A stretch of 64,000 nucleotides of DNA from Oopsacas minuta (lineage: Eukaryota > Porifera > Hexactinellida > Lyssacinosida > Leucopsacidae). The notes below the pieces were generated by a model. The model did not search any database. It was not told where the DNA came from and worked only from the letters and a program-made list of their open reading frames with translations. The position numbers were made by a program, and so were the translations under genes. Of the stretch, positions 42,007 through 53,900 are shown in pieces; the stretch's first letter is position 1, and every line of letters starts with the position of its first letter. The DNA is taken from the NCBI GenBank assembly GCA_024704765.1, contig JAKMXF010000354.1, forward strand, positions 558,690 to 622,689, read 5' to 3'.

Positions 42007-45000
42007 TTAGCTAGGATCATAAATTCCTAAATAAATTGACTCGCTTACTTTTCCAGCTGTGTTTTCTGCAATACAATCATATTTACTTTCATCTATGGAT
42101 TTGTATACTGGATATATTATCACAGTACCATTAGTGAATAAACTGGTTCTACTATTCTCTGTTACTAATCGACTCCTTTTCATTCTCTTCCATGTAATTG
42201 TAGGATTTGGTTCTCCAGTAGCTGTACAGTGTAGAAAAGCTGTCCCTAAATATGTCGCATTCTTAACCGAGATGTGTGTTATCACAGGAGCTGCCATCTC
42301 TCTAATCTGTAGATACAAAGTTTCTTCCACGTTAGAACCACACCCAACGACTCTACAAGTATAACTCCCTTCATCACTATTCTCAACTGACTCGAATATT
42401 AGTCTCTCTCCTCTTGCTTTTTCTTCTGTATTGTCCTTATACCATATGATTTCTATAGCTGGAGAGTTTGACTCTACTCTACAATACAGAACTTGCTCTG
42501 TGCCTATATAAGCTGTTGTATCACCAGAGAAGTAAACTATTTCGTTTTCTCTGCGCTCAACCACTTCCACATGGATAGAGTCCTTCCTACTGCCAAGCAG
42601 GTTCCTAGCCTCACAAGTGTAACTACCAGTCTGTGTTGTAGCAGGACTATTGACCTGTAAAGTTGTTCTTTTAACATTATTCTCATTGGTAATGATTATG
42701 TTATTAGAGGCAGTTATTGGTGTCCCATCAAAATACCATATATAGCTACTGATAGCCAGGGTACTGTCAAAATCGCAAAAAATTGAAAAATGTTCTCCCT
42801 CACAGACTCTTGTATTTTCACTCTTTCCAGAAAACTCTGGTATCTTAGCATTATTTGATATTGTCACTTGCATTAAGAAGGTGTGGTTAGCATAACCTAA
42901 TCTAGGCTGTGTAGAGTTACAGGAATAATCACCCTGATCTTCTAATGTGATATGTTGTATCACGACCTTCGACCTATATACATATGACGTATCACCTGGA
43001 GTATAGCTTGACTTTAGACTTATTGTTGTACGGTGGTCATTCATAATAGGCTCATCTCCATTCTTGAACCAGTCGATGTTAGGAGGAGGTACTCCCGTCA
43101 CGTTACACCTCATCACTGCTGTTGAATCTGCTGCTATTACCAATGCCTTTTGTCTATTACGAAATCTCGTTCTCTGTCTCACCAGATTTTCACATATATT
43201 TTCTGTATCCCTCAATCTAACTGGCATAGAATATGCACTCTCACATGTATAAGTACCTTCATCATCACAATCTGCGTTAGTTATACAGATCTCTCTTCTT
43301 CTCGCATTAATTGTATATTTGTCATTATCTACTAGTTGAGTTTCTCCTCTTTTCCAGGAAGGATTCTGACCAGCTAGTCGTGGACACTTAAGACATATTC
43401 TATCTCTGTCTGCATCTAAAGGTTTGTAATAGAAGGTCTTAGGAGTAGTAATTAACTCACTAAAACCCGAAGTCACTTCTCGAGTTGTTATAGCTCTACA
43501 CTCGTAATTATCTTCATCTTCTTCTAAAACGGGACTGAACCTCAACGTGTTATTCGGGTATTTTGTAATCCTATCATTATCTTGTAATTCACTCTCCATT
43601 TTATACCACGTAATAGTAGCAGGCATATGTCCTCTGTTAGTTATCTGGCAATGTATATACATTACATCTCCAATGATAACATTAGCTCCGACTGGGCTTA
43701 CTAGCACATCTAAAGTTGAGTTAACATTTATCGATATTGTCTTCTCTTCGCTACCGAATTTGTTTGTTGCAATACACTTATACTCTCCTTCATCTCCGTT
43801 CTGAATTCTCTCAAAGTTGAGCCCTAAAGTCTGAGTAGTGTCTTCTGTACACATTGGTATACTTTTGCTAATAGGTCTATCGTTACGTAACCATGAGAGG
43901 GTTGGTAGGGGAGAACCTTCTGCTCTGCATATTACTGTGTAGACAGTGCCAGCCTGTACAAGTGTCTCTTCCCATTCTGGTTCTATTATTGATAAACTAT
44001 GACTTGGAATAACCTTTAGAACATAACCTTTCACGATATTATCATCTTTATTGAGTAGATTTAAATTGTAACTACCTTGATCAGCTGATTGATAATTATG
44101 AATTTTTAATGAACAATTATTATGAATAGTATACTTCTCCTTAGTAGTTATCTCTTCGTTGTTACGATACCATAGACATCGAGTTGGACAGCCCAAGCAG
44201 TTTGTTTGCAACATTAGTGTGCTCCCTGAATTTGGAGGCTCGTAATGACAAACGTCCAAGAAACATATTGGCTGGAATGTTACATCGATTGATATCAAAA
44301 TAGTCGCAACACTATTCTCAATTATAACTTTGTATTCGCCGCAATTTTGATCATTTAGTGAATCTAAAACTAACTGGCAATGAGTCTCTGTTTGAATTGC
44401 GGAACCTTCATGCAACCATCTGCATGTAGGTTCAGGATTTCCCTGGGGACTAAGATCGATAATTACTGGACTGTTAATTGGTTTAACAATATGTTTTATA
44501 GGTTCCCTAGTGAAGTAGGGAGCTGTCCACAATGCTAGTTCTATATTTTTAGTGACATTCCCAACTTCATTATAAGCTGTTATCTGATAGATTCCGATAT
44601 CTGTATCAATTACTCTTGAAAGTGTTAATGTTCCTTCCCTCGCTAACTGGATTCTGTTGTTCGCGTTTAACACCACGTTATCTTTTTTCCATACTACATT
44701 AGGAAAAGGGTCCCCCGTCACCACTACTTCTATGGTAAAGCTATTTCGCAGTACTGCGTATACCTTGTTAGAAGGTTCCACAACCCATGTGGGCTCTTTT
44801 GGTTCTCCGAATATTCCGTTAGAGATACGTTGAAATGCATTTCCCCTATTATCAGTGCCTTTTATTTGTATCTTAAATATACCTGAAGGTAGTTCTGCAC
44901 CTGATATGAATATAACTGATGTTTGCTTCCTGAACCCTAATGATTGGATAACTATTCCTCCTAAGTCAATGAAATTTACTGTTCGCACTTTATTTGTACT

Positions 45001-46119
45001 GATTCCGAATATCGTGAGTTCTATCTCTACCATTTCCCCTCCTCTTACAACTTCCAGCTCTGTTCTACTATTCCATTCTCTTACAATTACCTTAAATTCT
45101 ATATCGCTCGATCCTCTAACTTGTAGACTCAGTTCTCTACCTCTAGACCTACCGAAGCAAATCTGCCAATTTCCGGCTGTGGGAACATCAATTTCCCAAG
45201 CTTTCACCGATCTAGTTCTTAGGTCATGACGTATCGTTCTGTCATTTTCAGGACTCTGTAACGATGCTTTTCCTACTTTATTGAAAGTAGGATTCTTTAT
45301 TGTAACCACTAAATCACACAGACTACTATCAACTGGGATATTAATACAGTCTGAAGGTGTAAACTGATTTATATCGATTATTGCTACACTTTTTGGTTTT
45401 ACGAATAAACTAATGAGTTTGACAACATTCCCTACAGTAGACTCTGTCCTCTTCACGAATATTGCATTCCCTCCTGAAGCATGGGATATCTGATTGTATA
45501 GTTGAGTACTGATATAGTCAAGTCCTTCATTTGAACAATGATCTCCTATTAACACAAACACTACGTAACTATTTGTCTGCTGGATTTTCCGAATAACTTC
45601 GAGTTTTTTTCTCGCATCTTTTGCCGCTCCGTCTGTGAAGATGAACACGAATGAATTGTCAGTTATATTGTCTAATACGTTCAGAACTGCTGTTAGCACT
45701 GGTTCCGGGCAATCACCACCTCCACTCACTTGCGTTCCAACCTCAGCGAAATTCTCCCTGAAGCCCTCTATGGTATTGGCGATATACATGGGTCCCACGT
45801 ATGGGTCGTTAAATGGATATATATTGTATGTGTCTATTGGGTTACATGCCCTATCTGCAGCCTTCTGGTTAATTGTTCCCAGAATATTGTTAATTTCTCT
45901 CTGTACAAGATATAATTCATTTATCATACTCTCAGTTGTGTCCATTATGAACACGAGAGAAGATGGCGACCACACTTTTGAGTAGGAAGATGCTTCGATC
46001 TCGTTACCAGTTTGTAGACACGTGAGACGACATTGTCCAGTTATTGACTGTATATTATAGAGTAACATAATTAGTAATAGCGCAATAAAGTTCCTTTTCT
46101 GCATAATGGAACCTTTCAT
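42007..46119 (-). CDS. hemicentin-like extracellular protein: vWA plus about ten Ig domains
   Basis: A 1,370-residue, single-exon frame. A signal peptide (about 1-28) is followed by a hemicentin-type vWA domain (about 50-240) with the MIDAS motif DTTES, GGGDCPE and FIFTDGAAKD, then a hemicentin-like linker (about 245-440). About ten Ig domains follow to the C-terminus. The first three lack one or both canonical Cys (the Trp is kept); the later ones have normal Cys-Trp-Cys cores, for example WLRNDRP ... GEYKCIA. The EGF, thrombospondin and G2F modules of full hemicentins are absent and there is no membrane anchor, so it is probably a secreted matrix protein. Hemicentins organise basement-membrane links. 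Starting at the second Met (46104) would shorten the signal peptide by five residues. Confidence 0.88.
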   Translation of the reverse strand: MKGSIMQKRNFIALLLIMLLYNIQSITGQCRLTCLQTGNEIEASSYSKVWSPSSLVFIMDTTESMINELYLVQREINNILGTINQKAADRACNPIDTYNIYPFNDPYVGPMYIANTIEGFRENFAEVGTQVSGGGDCPEPVLTAVLNVLDNITDNSFVFIFTDGAAKDARKKLEVIRKIQQTNSYVVFVLIGDHCSNEGLDYISTQLYNQISHASGGNAIFVKRTESTVGNVVKLISLFVKPKSVAIIDINQFTPSDCINIPVDSSLCDLVVTIKNPTFNKVGKASLQSPENDRTIRHDLRTRSVKAWEIDVPTAGNWQICFGRSRGRELSLQVRGSSDIEFKVIVREWNSRTELEVVRGGEMVEIELTIFGISTNKVRTVNFIDLGGIVIQSLGFRKQTSVIFISGAELPSGIFKIQIKGTDNRGNAFQRISNGIFGEPKEPTWVVEPSNKVYAVLRNSFTIEVVVTGDPFPNVVWKKDNVVLNANNRIQLAREGTLTLSRVIDTDIGIYQITAYNEVGNVTKNIELALWTAPYFTREPIKHIVKPINSPVIIDLSPQGNPEPTCRWLHEGSAIQTETHCQLVLDSLNDQNCGEYKVIIENSVATILISIDVTFQPICFLDVCHYEPPNSGSTLMLQTNCLGCPTRCLWYRNNEEITTKEKYTIHNNCSLKIHNYQSADQGSYNLNLLNKDDNIVKGYVLKVIPSHSLSIIEPEWEETLVQAGTVYTVICRAEGSPLPTLSWLRNDRPISKSIPMCTEDTTQTLGLNFERIQNGDEGEYKCIATNKFGSEEKTISINVNSTLDVLVSPVGANVIIGDVMYIHCQITNRGHMPATITWYKMESELQDNDRITKYPNNTLRFSPVLEEDEDNYECRAITTREVTSGFSELITTPKTFYYKPLDADRDRICLKCPRLAGQNPSWKRGETQLVDNDKYTINARRREICITNADCDDEGTYTCESAYSMPVRLRDTENICENLVRQRTRFRNRQKALVIAADSTAVMRCNVTGVPPPNIDWFKNGDEPIMNDHRTTISLKSSYTPGDTSYVYRSKVVIQHITLEDQGDYSCNSTQPRLGYANHTFLMQVTISNNAKIPEFSGKSENTRVCEGEHFSIFCDFDSTLAISSYIWYFDGTPITASNNIIITNENNVKRTTLQVNSPATTQTGSYTCEARNLLGSRKDSIHVEVVERRENEIVYFSGDTTAYIGTEQVLYCRVESNSPAIEIIWYKDNTEEKARGERLIFESVENSDEGSYTCRVVGCGSNVEETLYLQIREMAAPVITHISVKNATYLGTAFLHCTATGEPNPTITWKRMKRSRLVTENSRTSLFTNGTVIIYPVYKSIDESKYDCIAENTAGKVSESIYLGIYDPS

Positions 46120-46606
46120 CCTTTAAACTTATATGTTAGTAAATGCATTTATTCTTATATATGTATCTTATGTAACTAGATATGCATTCAACTTAAGATG
46201 ATGACAAACATACATCAAAAGTGGTTTATCAGTTTGTTGATTGTCCTTTAGGCAATTTCTTAATATGCTAATTTTGGTAGAGAATTGGACAGTATGTGTT
46301 TTAGACAATCTCCAGTTTTGTTTTCGGCATTTGAGCTATATTTGAATTCCGAGAAAGGGGAAACATCTGTTTGAATCCATTACAAGTTATTCAAATGTAA
46401 CTTTGGGAGATAAGGATTTCTAAGAATTTACAATTTGTAAAAGTAATTTGCTATCAATTAATTCCCTAATATTGTCCTTAGCTTCTATTGACCAGTTTTA
46501 AGTGCTCTCACAGGAAAATATGACCACTTATATTCTTGGTATAGTATTATAACAAGAATATACTGTCTGTGACGAATAGATTTATTTATATTATTCATAT
46601 TACAAG
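46120..46606. other. divergent intergenic region, hemicentin-like and ELP5
   Basis: 487 bp between two genes transcribed away from each other, so it should hold both promoters. I see no clear motif. CATATTACAAG directly precedes the ELP5 ATG. Confidence 0.5.
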
Positions 46607-47365
46607 ATGATGTTTAACAAATCAATAAAATTAGAGAATGTGAAGGAGGAATCAGTCATAATACTCTCTTCTCAGGATCACAATGGATTTCCCTTATTAA
46701 GTTCCCTAATAGTGAAATATATGCAAACTGGATATAAAAGAAGTCACATTATAACGAATAATAGATTCAAATGGGAGTCTATATTCTCGAAATTTATTCA
46801 AAAGGATGAATGCCCTGTTTTGTACCATGAATTATTCCATATTTCTAATTTATCTTGCATTGACTGTGCTGGTGATTTATTAGTACTCGATAATGCGAGC
46901 TATTCATTGGATAAATTCGGTAGTCGAGAAACAATTTCTATATTTCTGAGATCTAAAGTTTATCTTGCCCTTCTTCACAGAGATTTACAATCTGATTCCA
47001 TCATAGCTTCCCTCAAGCATATTTCACCATTTTTCATTTATCTCAACCTTACAGATGGGGAATATATTGCCACAACACTTCACTCTAATCCTCCTAGATT
47101 ACATAAGGTATTAGAAAAATATCAAATATCTCCCTCCTTACAGCTTACATCTACTATATCCACTGTATTCAATGTTATAAGTACAATATCTACATCTATG
47201 AAGCCAAGCAGTACATTTCGCCTTGATACGAATGAATACGAGGAAGCAGAGAGAACTTTGCTTGCTAATCCTTTTCTGGATTCAGAAGAACCTGTCAGTC
47301 AGTATTTAGCGGGGAGAGGGAGTAGTGATAGTGAAAGTGACCCAGATGATGATCTCAATATTTGA
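46607..47365 (+). CDS. ELP5: Elongator complex protein 5
   Basis: A 252-residue, single-exon protein. The best support is at the C-terminus: FRLDTNEYEEAERTLLANPF matches the ELP5 block FNLHLSKKEREARDSLILPF, and the acidic end DPDDDLNI matches the family ending DPDDDLDI. The N-terminal part has a RecA-like fold pattern (VIILSSQDHNGFPLLSSLI, then LLVLDNASY) without Walker motifs, as in the ELP4-6 ring. ELP5 belongs to the Elongator accessory subcomplex needed for wobble-uridine modification of tRNAs. The overall sequence is divergent. Confidence 0.85.
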   Translation: MMFNKSIKLENVKEESVIILSSQDHNGFPLLSSLIVKYMQTGYKRSHIITNNRFKWESIFSKFIQKDECPVLYHELFHISNLSCIDCAGDLLVLDNASYSLDKFGSRETISIFLRSKVYLALLHRDLQSDSIIASLKHISPFFIYLNLTDGEYIATTLHSNPPRLHKVLEKYQISPSLQLTSTISTVFNVISTISTSMKPSSTFRLDTNEYEEAERTLLANPFLDSEEPVSQYLAGRGSSDSESDPDDDLNI

Positions 47366-48544
47366 ATTGAATATAGTGATAAATAATTATAACTCATGTT
47401 GCTCTTACTGTGATTATCCATTCAAAATTGGGATTATTATGTTTTATGCCATGAAGTATAGATTATAACAACTCCATGGTCTCTCTGTCATGATAGTGTT
47501 TCTTCTTAATATTTGGAGAAGTAGTTGTCACCTTTAGCATAATATTGGAATTCATTATTTATTAATTAGGATATTGTTGTTGTTAATTATGCAGCTAAAT
47601 ACTAATTTTATTAATAATTATTCCAGTTTAGAGGCAATATTTTCTACACTTTGAGGTAACTCCCCTAGAATTCTTCAGTTATGATGTTTACACGTACAGA
47701 TGGTAACTACGCCTAAAACTAAAACCCCTTAAGTATGCGAGACACTTCGTGATGCATCTTTAAGATTGATAGGTAAATCTGCCATCGTGCTATACGTAGT
47801 TTTGAGTTGCACACGTATAGCTATACTATACTTACAGTTTAAGTTACTAGCTCAAGTGGCTTTTGTTTCATTTACACAATTATGCTGATTTGCATCTAAA
47901 CTCTACGTTGTTATCTGATTAAATATTTGCTTATACTACTTTACTATTTATTTTGATGCTTGAGCTTGAATGAAAGATCTGTCAAACATCATACTATCAA
48001 TAATTGGATATATTATGAATCTGCTAAGCATATACGTCTAACCCTAAAATGTGTAAGCTAAAGTAGATGATTTGCTGTTTTCGTAGTTTTCTAGATTGAA
48101 CTCATATTAGCAGTTCAGATTTTTCATTACTTATCATTTCTTGCTTACAGCAATACACTTAATACCATCATTTCCAAATATTGTTGTCTGATTCTTGATA
48201 ATTAATTTCCAAAATTATTTATGTTTTGCTTCTGAACTGAATTGGAATTCATTTCATTTCTTATGGGCGGGGGTAGGGCGTGTCTGAGATTGATCTTACA
48301 ATAGGAGAGAAGACAACGCGTATTTTGTGCTGGATCAGAATGTCACGTGTTGCTAATGATAGGGCTTGTATCTAATTACACCTCATATATATTGGTAATG
48401 TTATTTGATCATAGTTATTTCAGATTATATTGAATTTCACCTATCTAGAACCAATTCATTTACATACATTATCATTAATTTTTTCCCAAAAGATGCTTCT
48501 TATTAATTTTCATACGCTACTTATATTTCAAAATTTAAATAACG

Positions 48545-48674
48545 TATAGAGTGGAGGTTTGCTTATTAACAACCCGGTTTTTGCTATAGCAGTTGCTAAT
48601 AGGGGAACAAAAGTAATACCAAGTATACTCTTGGGACCGGAAAAAGATTTGCTAATAAGCGAATTTCACTATAT
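48545..48674. mobile_element. about 130-bp inverted-repeat element (MITE-like)
   Basis: The left end GTGGAGGTTTGCTTATTA and the reverse-complemented right end GTGAAATTCGCTTATTA form imperfect terminal inverted repeats, each bordered by TATA. The interior is non-coding. This agrees with a small TA-targeting DNA transposon derivative, but the ends are diverged. Confidence 0.5.
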
Positions 48675-48714
48675 ATAATTCTATCTTCTGTAGAAGTATA
48701 TTCTTTTTATGATA

Positions 48715-48786
48715 CAGTTGACTCGCTTAATTAGGAATTTGGACACTTTTGTTCAAGAAAAGTGTCCCAATTAAACGGAGTCTACC
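48715..48786. mobile_element. short palindromic pogo-like element
   Basis: Starts TA then CAGTTGACTCGCTTAATTAG and folds back through GGACACTTTT / AAAAGTGTCC with a seven-base loop. The right arm (CCAATTAAACGGAGTCTAC) is complementary to the left with mismatches. The CAGTTGACTC start resembles Tigger/pogo termini; the right border is not intact. A related end, AATTGGGACAAATAACTG followed by TA, lies at 52673-52693. Confidence 0.55.
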
Positions 48787-50727
48787 GCATGCGTATTACC
48801 ACTGTTGCAGTAAATTCGTAGATTTTACAAATTATTATCTATTTGTTTACAACATGATGTAATTTCGCGATTAATTATATGAACTATGGCAATCATACAT
48901 ACGTAAATATCCCATTATATTATTCTCAATTAAATTACCAAAAAAATGGGAGTACCCACATGTATACATGATGATGCAACTCCAAGGTAGTTTCTGGGAT
49001 AAATTATATGGGCTATAGGTCATAGTTTCATACATAGTTAATTAGATATACTCTTGTTAATTAATTTTTAGTTGCCGAGTATATCTTATTTTTCTATCTA
49101 ATTAATACTATAATGCATGTATCACGCGTAATATTATTAAAAGGATATTATCCGAAATATGTTATCACCAAAAACCTTTTAATTTGGTTCTTATTCTCTC
49201 TCTACGTATCCAATAAATATACATGTACAATTTTACATAGAATTATCAATGTATAACTTGCTACAGAGCTATATTCGAGGGATACAGCGATATATCCCTT
49301 CTAGAAGTTTGAGAATCTGCGTTTAATAATAGTTATTAGTTAGAGTAAGATGAGCACAAAAATATTACATTAAAAAGAAATGGCAGTTTTTATTGCTAAT
49401 TTTTTTGTAATTTGAACTGGATTTGCTGCACTACGATGGTCTCAAGTTAATACAGCTTGTTCAATTATATTTTTGACTTATTTACTTTCAGTCTCGAATT
49501 CTTGGTTATTGAATTTTCATATTTCGCTGAAATAATTGAAGTACTAGTTTTGAGAGTCTTTTGTCTGTCCATTTCTGTTACAGAGGTTTGAACTGAGAAA
49601 CCTTTTAATTATTCATTAATTCATTATTCAAATTCTCATAACCTTAATCCGTCCCTCTTACAATATCTAATTTCTCAAGAATCTATCGAAACGCCGCCCC
49701 TAACAACTTAGATACACTGATTGAATTTCATCTTACAATCCTTGAATGTACTTTCTATCCTACCTAATCCCCTAGATAATGATATTATAGATTGATGATC
49801 AATTAAATGCACTAAAGAATGTATTATAGCAATACAAGCTTACTACGTGTATAACTCTATCGCTGATTCTACTTTGCAGCCTCAACAATTACCCAGCCGG
49901 AATGATGAGAGCAATTGCTGTGATTTAGAGGATATATATAATACAATTACTTTATTTTATTGAATACACCGTAATATTTACATTCTTTATTATTTCCTGG
50001 CATTATATTATCAACTCTCGTTTTAATAACTTGAATTGTTCTAATTGTTGTCTTCACGTTTTTGCCCTCACAGTAACTTAACGGGACACCCCCCCTTCCT
50101 TATTCAAACAGGATTCTGCGTTTTGAGGTAACATTATCCTGACTTCAATTATTTGGAGTTGTAAGGTTTTAATCTTTATTTTCCTGAATTATTTCCTGAA
50201 TTTTCGGCCTATAATGTTTCAAAATAAATGTATAAAATAAGTTTCGAATCAATAGATTATTTTTTCTGTTAAGATATAAAGCCTATCCATATTTTACAGA
50301 TTAATTACACTTTAAGTTTGTAAATAGATACTTTGAGTGTAGAGATCTGCACTAAAGTCATTGTAATCGGTTGCTAAGCAAAATATTTATTGATTCCACT
50401 CATATTTCTTACAAATTTTGTTTTAATTTACTCTTCACGCATAATTTATGAAAACTTTGTTTTAATTATTAAAAAATCATAAGAAAATGGGAATCGATTG
50501 CTTTGAAGTATATTTACAGTTTTATGAATATTCATTTGTACCAGTTGGGTATGTCTTAGGATGAATGTGATGGATAATGGGTTAGGTGCATAATTACTTG
50601 CTTTATTAACTAGTATCAAGATAGATAGCCGCCCCTATCACTTGATAACTCAATTTAATACTTTTATCTTTTTCAGGATTAACATTGTATATTCTAGTCT
50701 ACTTTATACTAGAAATATTAGAGAATA

Positions 50728-50985
50728 ATGGCTGAGATCTTTGATAATTATCAATACTGGAAGGATAACAAGACTGACAAGTCAATCCCTCTTTGGAAGA
50801 AGTATGGGTTTAGTAGTAAATTCGACTACTATCTTCAATGTAAATATTATGCTAATTTCAGTCTACACTTCATGATGCCCCACGAGAGGAAGATCTTTCA
50901 TTTCTTAGTCTTGCTATTTATCTTGATGTCAATCTATACAACATATTTATATATGCCTGCTTATATATCAAAATTCTTGAGATAA
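50728..50985 (+). CDS. small subunit of serine palmitoyltransferase
   Basis: An 85-residue, single-exon protein. The C-terminal half has the ssSPT signature: a central MMPHERKIFHF (human SPTSSA reads MLEPWERTVFN), a single transmembrane helix (FLVLLFILMSIYTTYLYM) and a closing MPAYISKF (human MPQHIMAI). ssSPT subunits activate the SPTLC1/SPTLC2 dimer in the ER, the first step of sphingolipid synthesis, and set acyl-CoA preference. The N-terminus is about 20 residues longer than in human SPTSSA and is polar. Whether it corresponds to the A or B form cannot be decided. Confidence 0.85.
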   Translation: MAEIFDNYQYWKDNKTDKSIPLWKKYGFSSKFDYYLQCKYYANFSLHFMMPHERKIFHFLVLLFILMSIYTTYLYMPAYISKFLR

Positions 50986-53900
50986 TTATATATTTCTCTT
51001 TTCTAGTATTTATCCATTCTAATTAATAGCAGTTCAGTATTTATTTGTTATTCTGTTTATGATTTTAATATTACAGGGGTGATAGATCAAATACATCTAA
51101 GTTCATGGGGGAGACCTGATTCAACCTATGAGAACAATATTATCTTTTCTACCTATATTACAGTTGACAATATCAGTGAAATGAAAATTTTCTGGTCCGA
51201 TTTTACGATGGCTTCTAACCAGCTAAAACCTAGCTATGTACTATTTTGAATTTGAAGTTTAATTTTGTGCTTATTAATATTTATAAATTATTTAAGATTT
51301 TCGCTAGCGCCGTTTGGTTGGAAGATGATGTGGCTGTTACATTGCAAATATATAATTTACAGTTTTTTTTTAATTATGAAAGTTCAATGATTTTGCACTA
51401 GACTGATTAGAAGATTTAAAATTCACAATTCTGGTAGACTTTGCCGGAGTTCTAGACTTGCAGTTTCTCACTGTTTTAGTTTTCGTAACAATTTGTGTTC
51501 GTTTAATCATTTTTCTCGGATATACAGGTAATTACATTGACCCAATACATTAATGTTATTGATTGCTTTTAGTTGTACAAATTTGAAATATAATTAATTA
51601 ACATTCCTTCAATTGTTCTATCTAATCACTTCCCCGAAATTCGACCTAACACATACTCTATATGGAATTAACTTAAAAAGATTTGGAAGCTACAAAAAAT
51701 GAATCTACCCCTAATGCCCGGTTATTGTTTGATTAATTGTTCGAGTGATTACAATAACATTTTCGAGTTCTTTCTGATTCTAACTTTGTATTTATTTACA
51801 AATATTCCGTATTGACGATAAATATAAGACTTTAGAGTAACTGTTTTCCTAATTTTTTCCATTGAAAAATTAGCACGATTTTGATAAATGATAGATTTGG
51901 AAATAAAGTGTAATACTGAAAATTATTATTATAACCATCATTAATATGCCAGATAGTGTAGACAATAATCTATGCATGGATGTAGCTGTGGTGATTACAT
52001 TAAGCTATCTGGAGCTCCTTATTAAGCAACCTTTCCTACAATGACTTGTCACAATATAAGCGGCCTCTAAGAACGACACTATGAAATTCTAGATTCAATT
52101 TCTTCAGCTTCCTTTCCCTCCCACTATTGACCTTAGAAATATTTAGTTTTATCCTTTGAGTCTTGTGACTGACTATATTAATCTACTGAATTGCATAAGT
52201 AGTACCAGCATAAATGTATTCGCTATGTCTTCTTAGTAGTAATCATGTCAAGCGTTGGCCTGCTTTGATATTGGTTACCTAAATTACAATTGGTGTGGCA
52301 TTTGTAATTGAAGGGCCGAATTATGCAACCACATCACACCCCATTTCATATCTTTTGCAAGGTTAAACATTCTTTCAAGCATGATATTAATTCGCTATAT
52401 AATGCTCAATTGTACAACACTCAAGGAAGATTTCTTTTAGTAATGCTTAGATCATATATGAACTAATTCCCTCATATTTGTTATTTTCTCAAGTATCATA
52501 ACGTCTCATATCAACAACCTAAGGATTGTTTCAAAGATATAACATATCGATTAAGTCGGTTGTCATTTGATACTAGATTACGATTAACTATCATAACAAG
52601 ATATATGTATACGTATGAAGACAGATTTTTTTTCTCTGGGATAGAGAGGCCTCTCGTTAATAAGAATACGTTTAATTGGGACAAATAACTGTACTATGTG
52701 TCTAGATCCATGGTTCAGCACATGTTTTTAGTTCTTTCTTCAGTGGACATCTATGGATGAATTGTTTGATTTCTCTAAAACTTATTCAAAGATTTGACAG
52801 TTATTAATTGTTATTACTAGGCTAACTTATATAATTATTTCTGTTCTTGTAATTATAGAAAATGTTCAAATTATCAACCGAGTATTTTTGAACTCCAATC
52901 CCTCTATTTCCTGTACAGACATCATTAGTTTGATTAAATCTGTGTTGCATTTCGCAAGTTTGAATAAGAATTTTATTTGCTTCGTTAAATAGACTTTACA
53001 TCTTTCAAAAATGCTTTCATTGCTTTCTACCGCTACTGACGCACATAGAGTAATGATAAAAGAATTATTTCGCATATTCTCATCACTTATGGATGTGTTT
53101 ATCAGGTAGTCACAATGTAGAATGGCATTTAATCTACACAATTTGTAGCAAGCTATCAACTTTAGAATTTCAACTAATCTTAACCGTTAGTTACAACAGC
53201 TGACAATCAGTTTGTAATACAAGAAAAATTCCGAGAAATTCAATTTTCTAACGAAATCATTCATTTAAGTATATTTTTATGTCACAGATTTTTGAAACTA
53301 TTAGTTTGTGATTATTAACTTATCTGTATTTTAATTCTGACAGTTAACTATGAAGAGATCATTATTTTTGATTACTCTTTCGTATTTATTGGGTGTATGG
53401 ATGATACCTAGAGTGTAATGGTTAAGTAATTTCTGACAATGCATGACCTAGGAAGAGGGGGACTAAATTTGGGAAGTTTGCATTTTGCAACATTCTCTAA
53501 TCTACCATGATATATTCGTGTGATATTTGTTAGGTGCAAAGTGCCTTATACAGTGATGGAATATTATACCATTGGAGCATTAAGGAAGACTTATGTGCTT
53601 GTTTAGTTTATCCTTAATTAATCACTCCCAGAAAACATAATATCCCTCTCTCCTTTTTCCTTTAATCTAATTTTTTTCAGTGTAATGACTCTTATCTTTA
53701 ATTCTAGATCAGAGAATGTGCTTCTCTTTCTCCTGTAGAAAATTTGATTTTAGCAAACTTGTAAGAGACAGTAATATTATCTGCTTATTTCAAGAAGATT
53801 ATTAAGTCTAAACAGAGTAAATTTCACTTTTTCATTGTTTGTATTCTTTAAATGATGAAATTTACTAGGACAGTAGACTACTTGTATTTTTGTAACGAAA

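Larger units (their letters stand above)
47366..50727. other. 3.4-kb gene desert
   Basis: AT-rich, with no supported gene. Two inverted-repeat elements (48545-48674 and 48715-48786) are listed separately. A short GC patch (GGGCGGGGGTAGGGCG near 48265) and a CCCCCCC run near 50090 interrupt the AT background. A small acceptor-like site (TTTGCAG near 49880) followed by a short frame is not supported as an exon. A pyrimidine tract ending TTTTTCAG at about 50676 precedes the SPT-subunit gene and could close a 5' UTR intron. Confidence 0.5.

Noticed and set aside
49875-49935. Short exon after TTTGCAG ending in Cys-Cys-Asp-Leu, reminiscent of a prenylated small GTPase tail
   Set aside because: No upstream exons encoding a G domain exist in the region, and the C-terminus does not fit a standard prenylation motif.
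51075-51250. 57-codon open stretch after TTACAG downstream of the SPT-subunit gene
   Set aside because: The SPT-subunit frame stops before it with no suitable donor, and the sequence matches no known family.
52866-53159. 97-codon minus-strand frame
   Set aside because: Begins without a normal ATG, lacks motifs and sits in a desert; could be revisited with RNA data.
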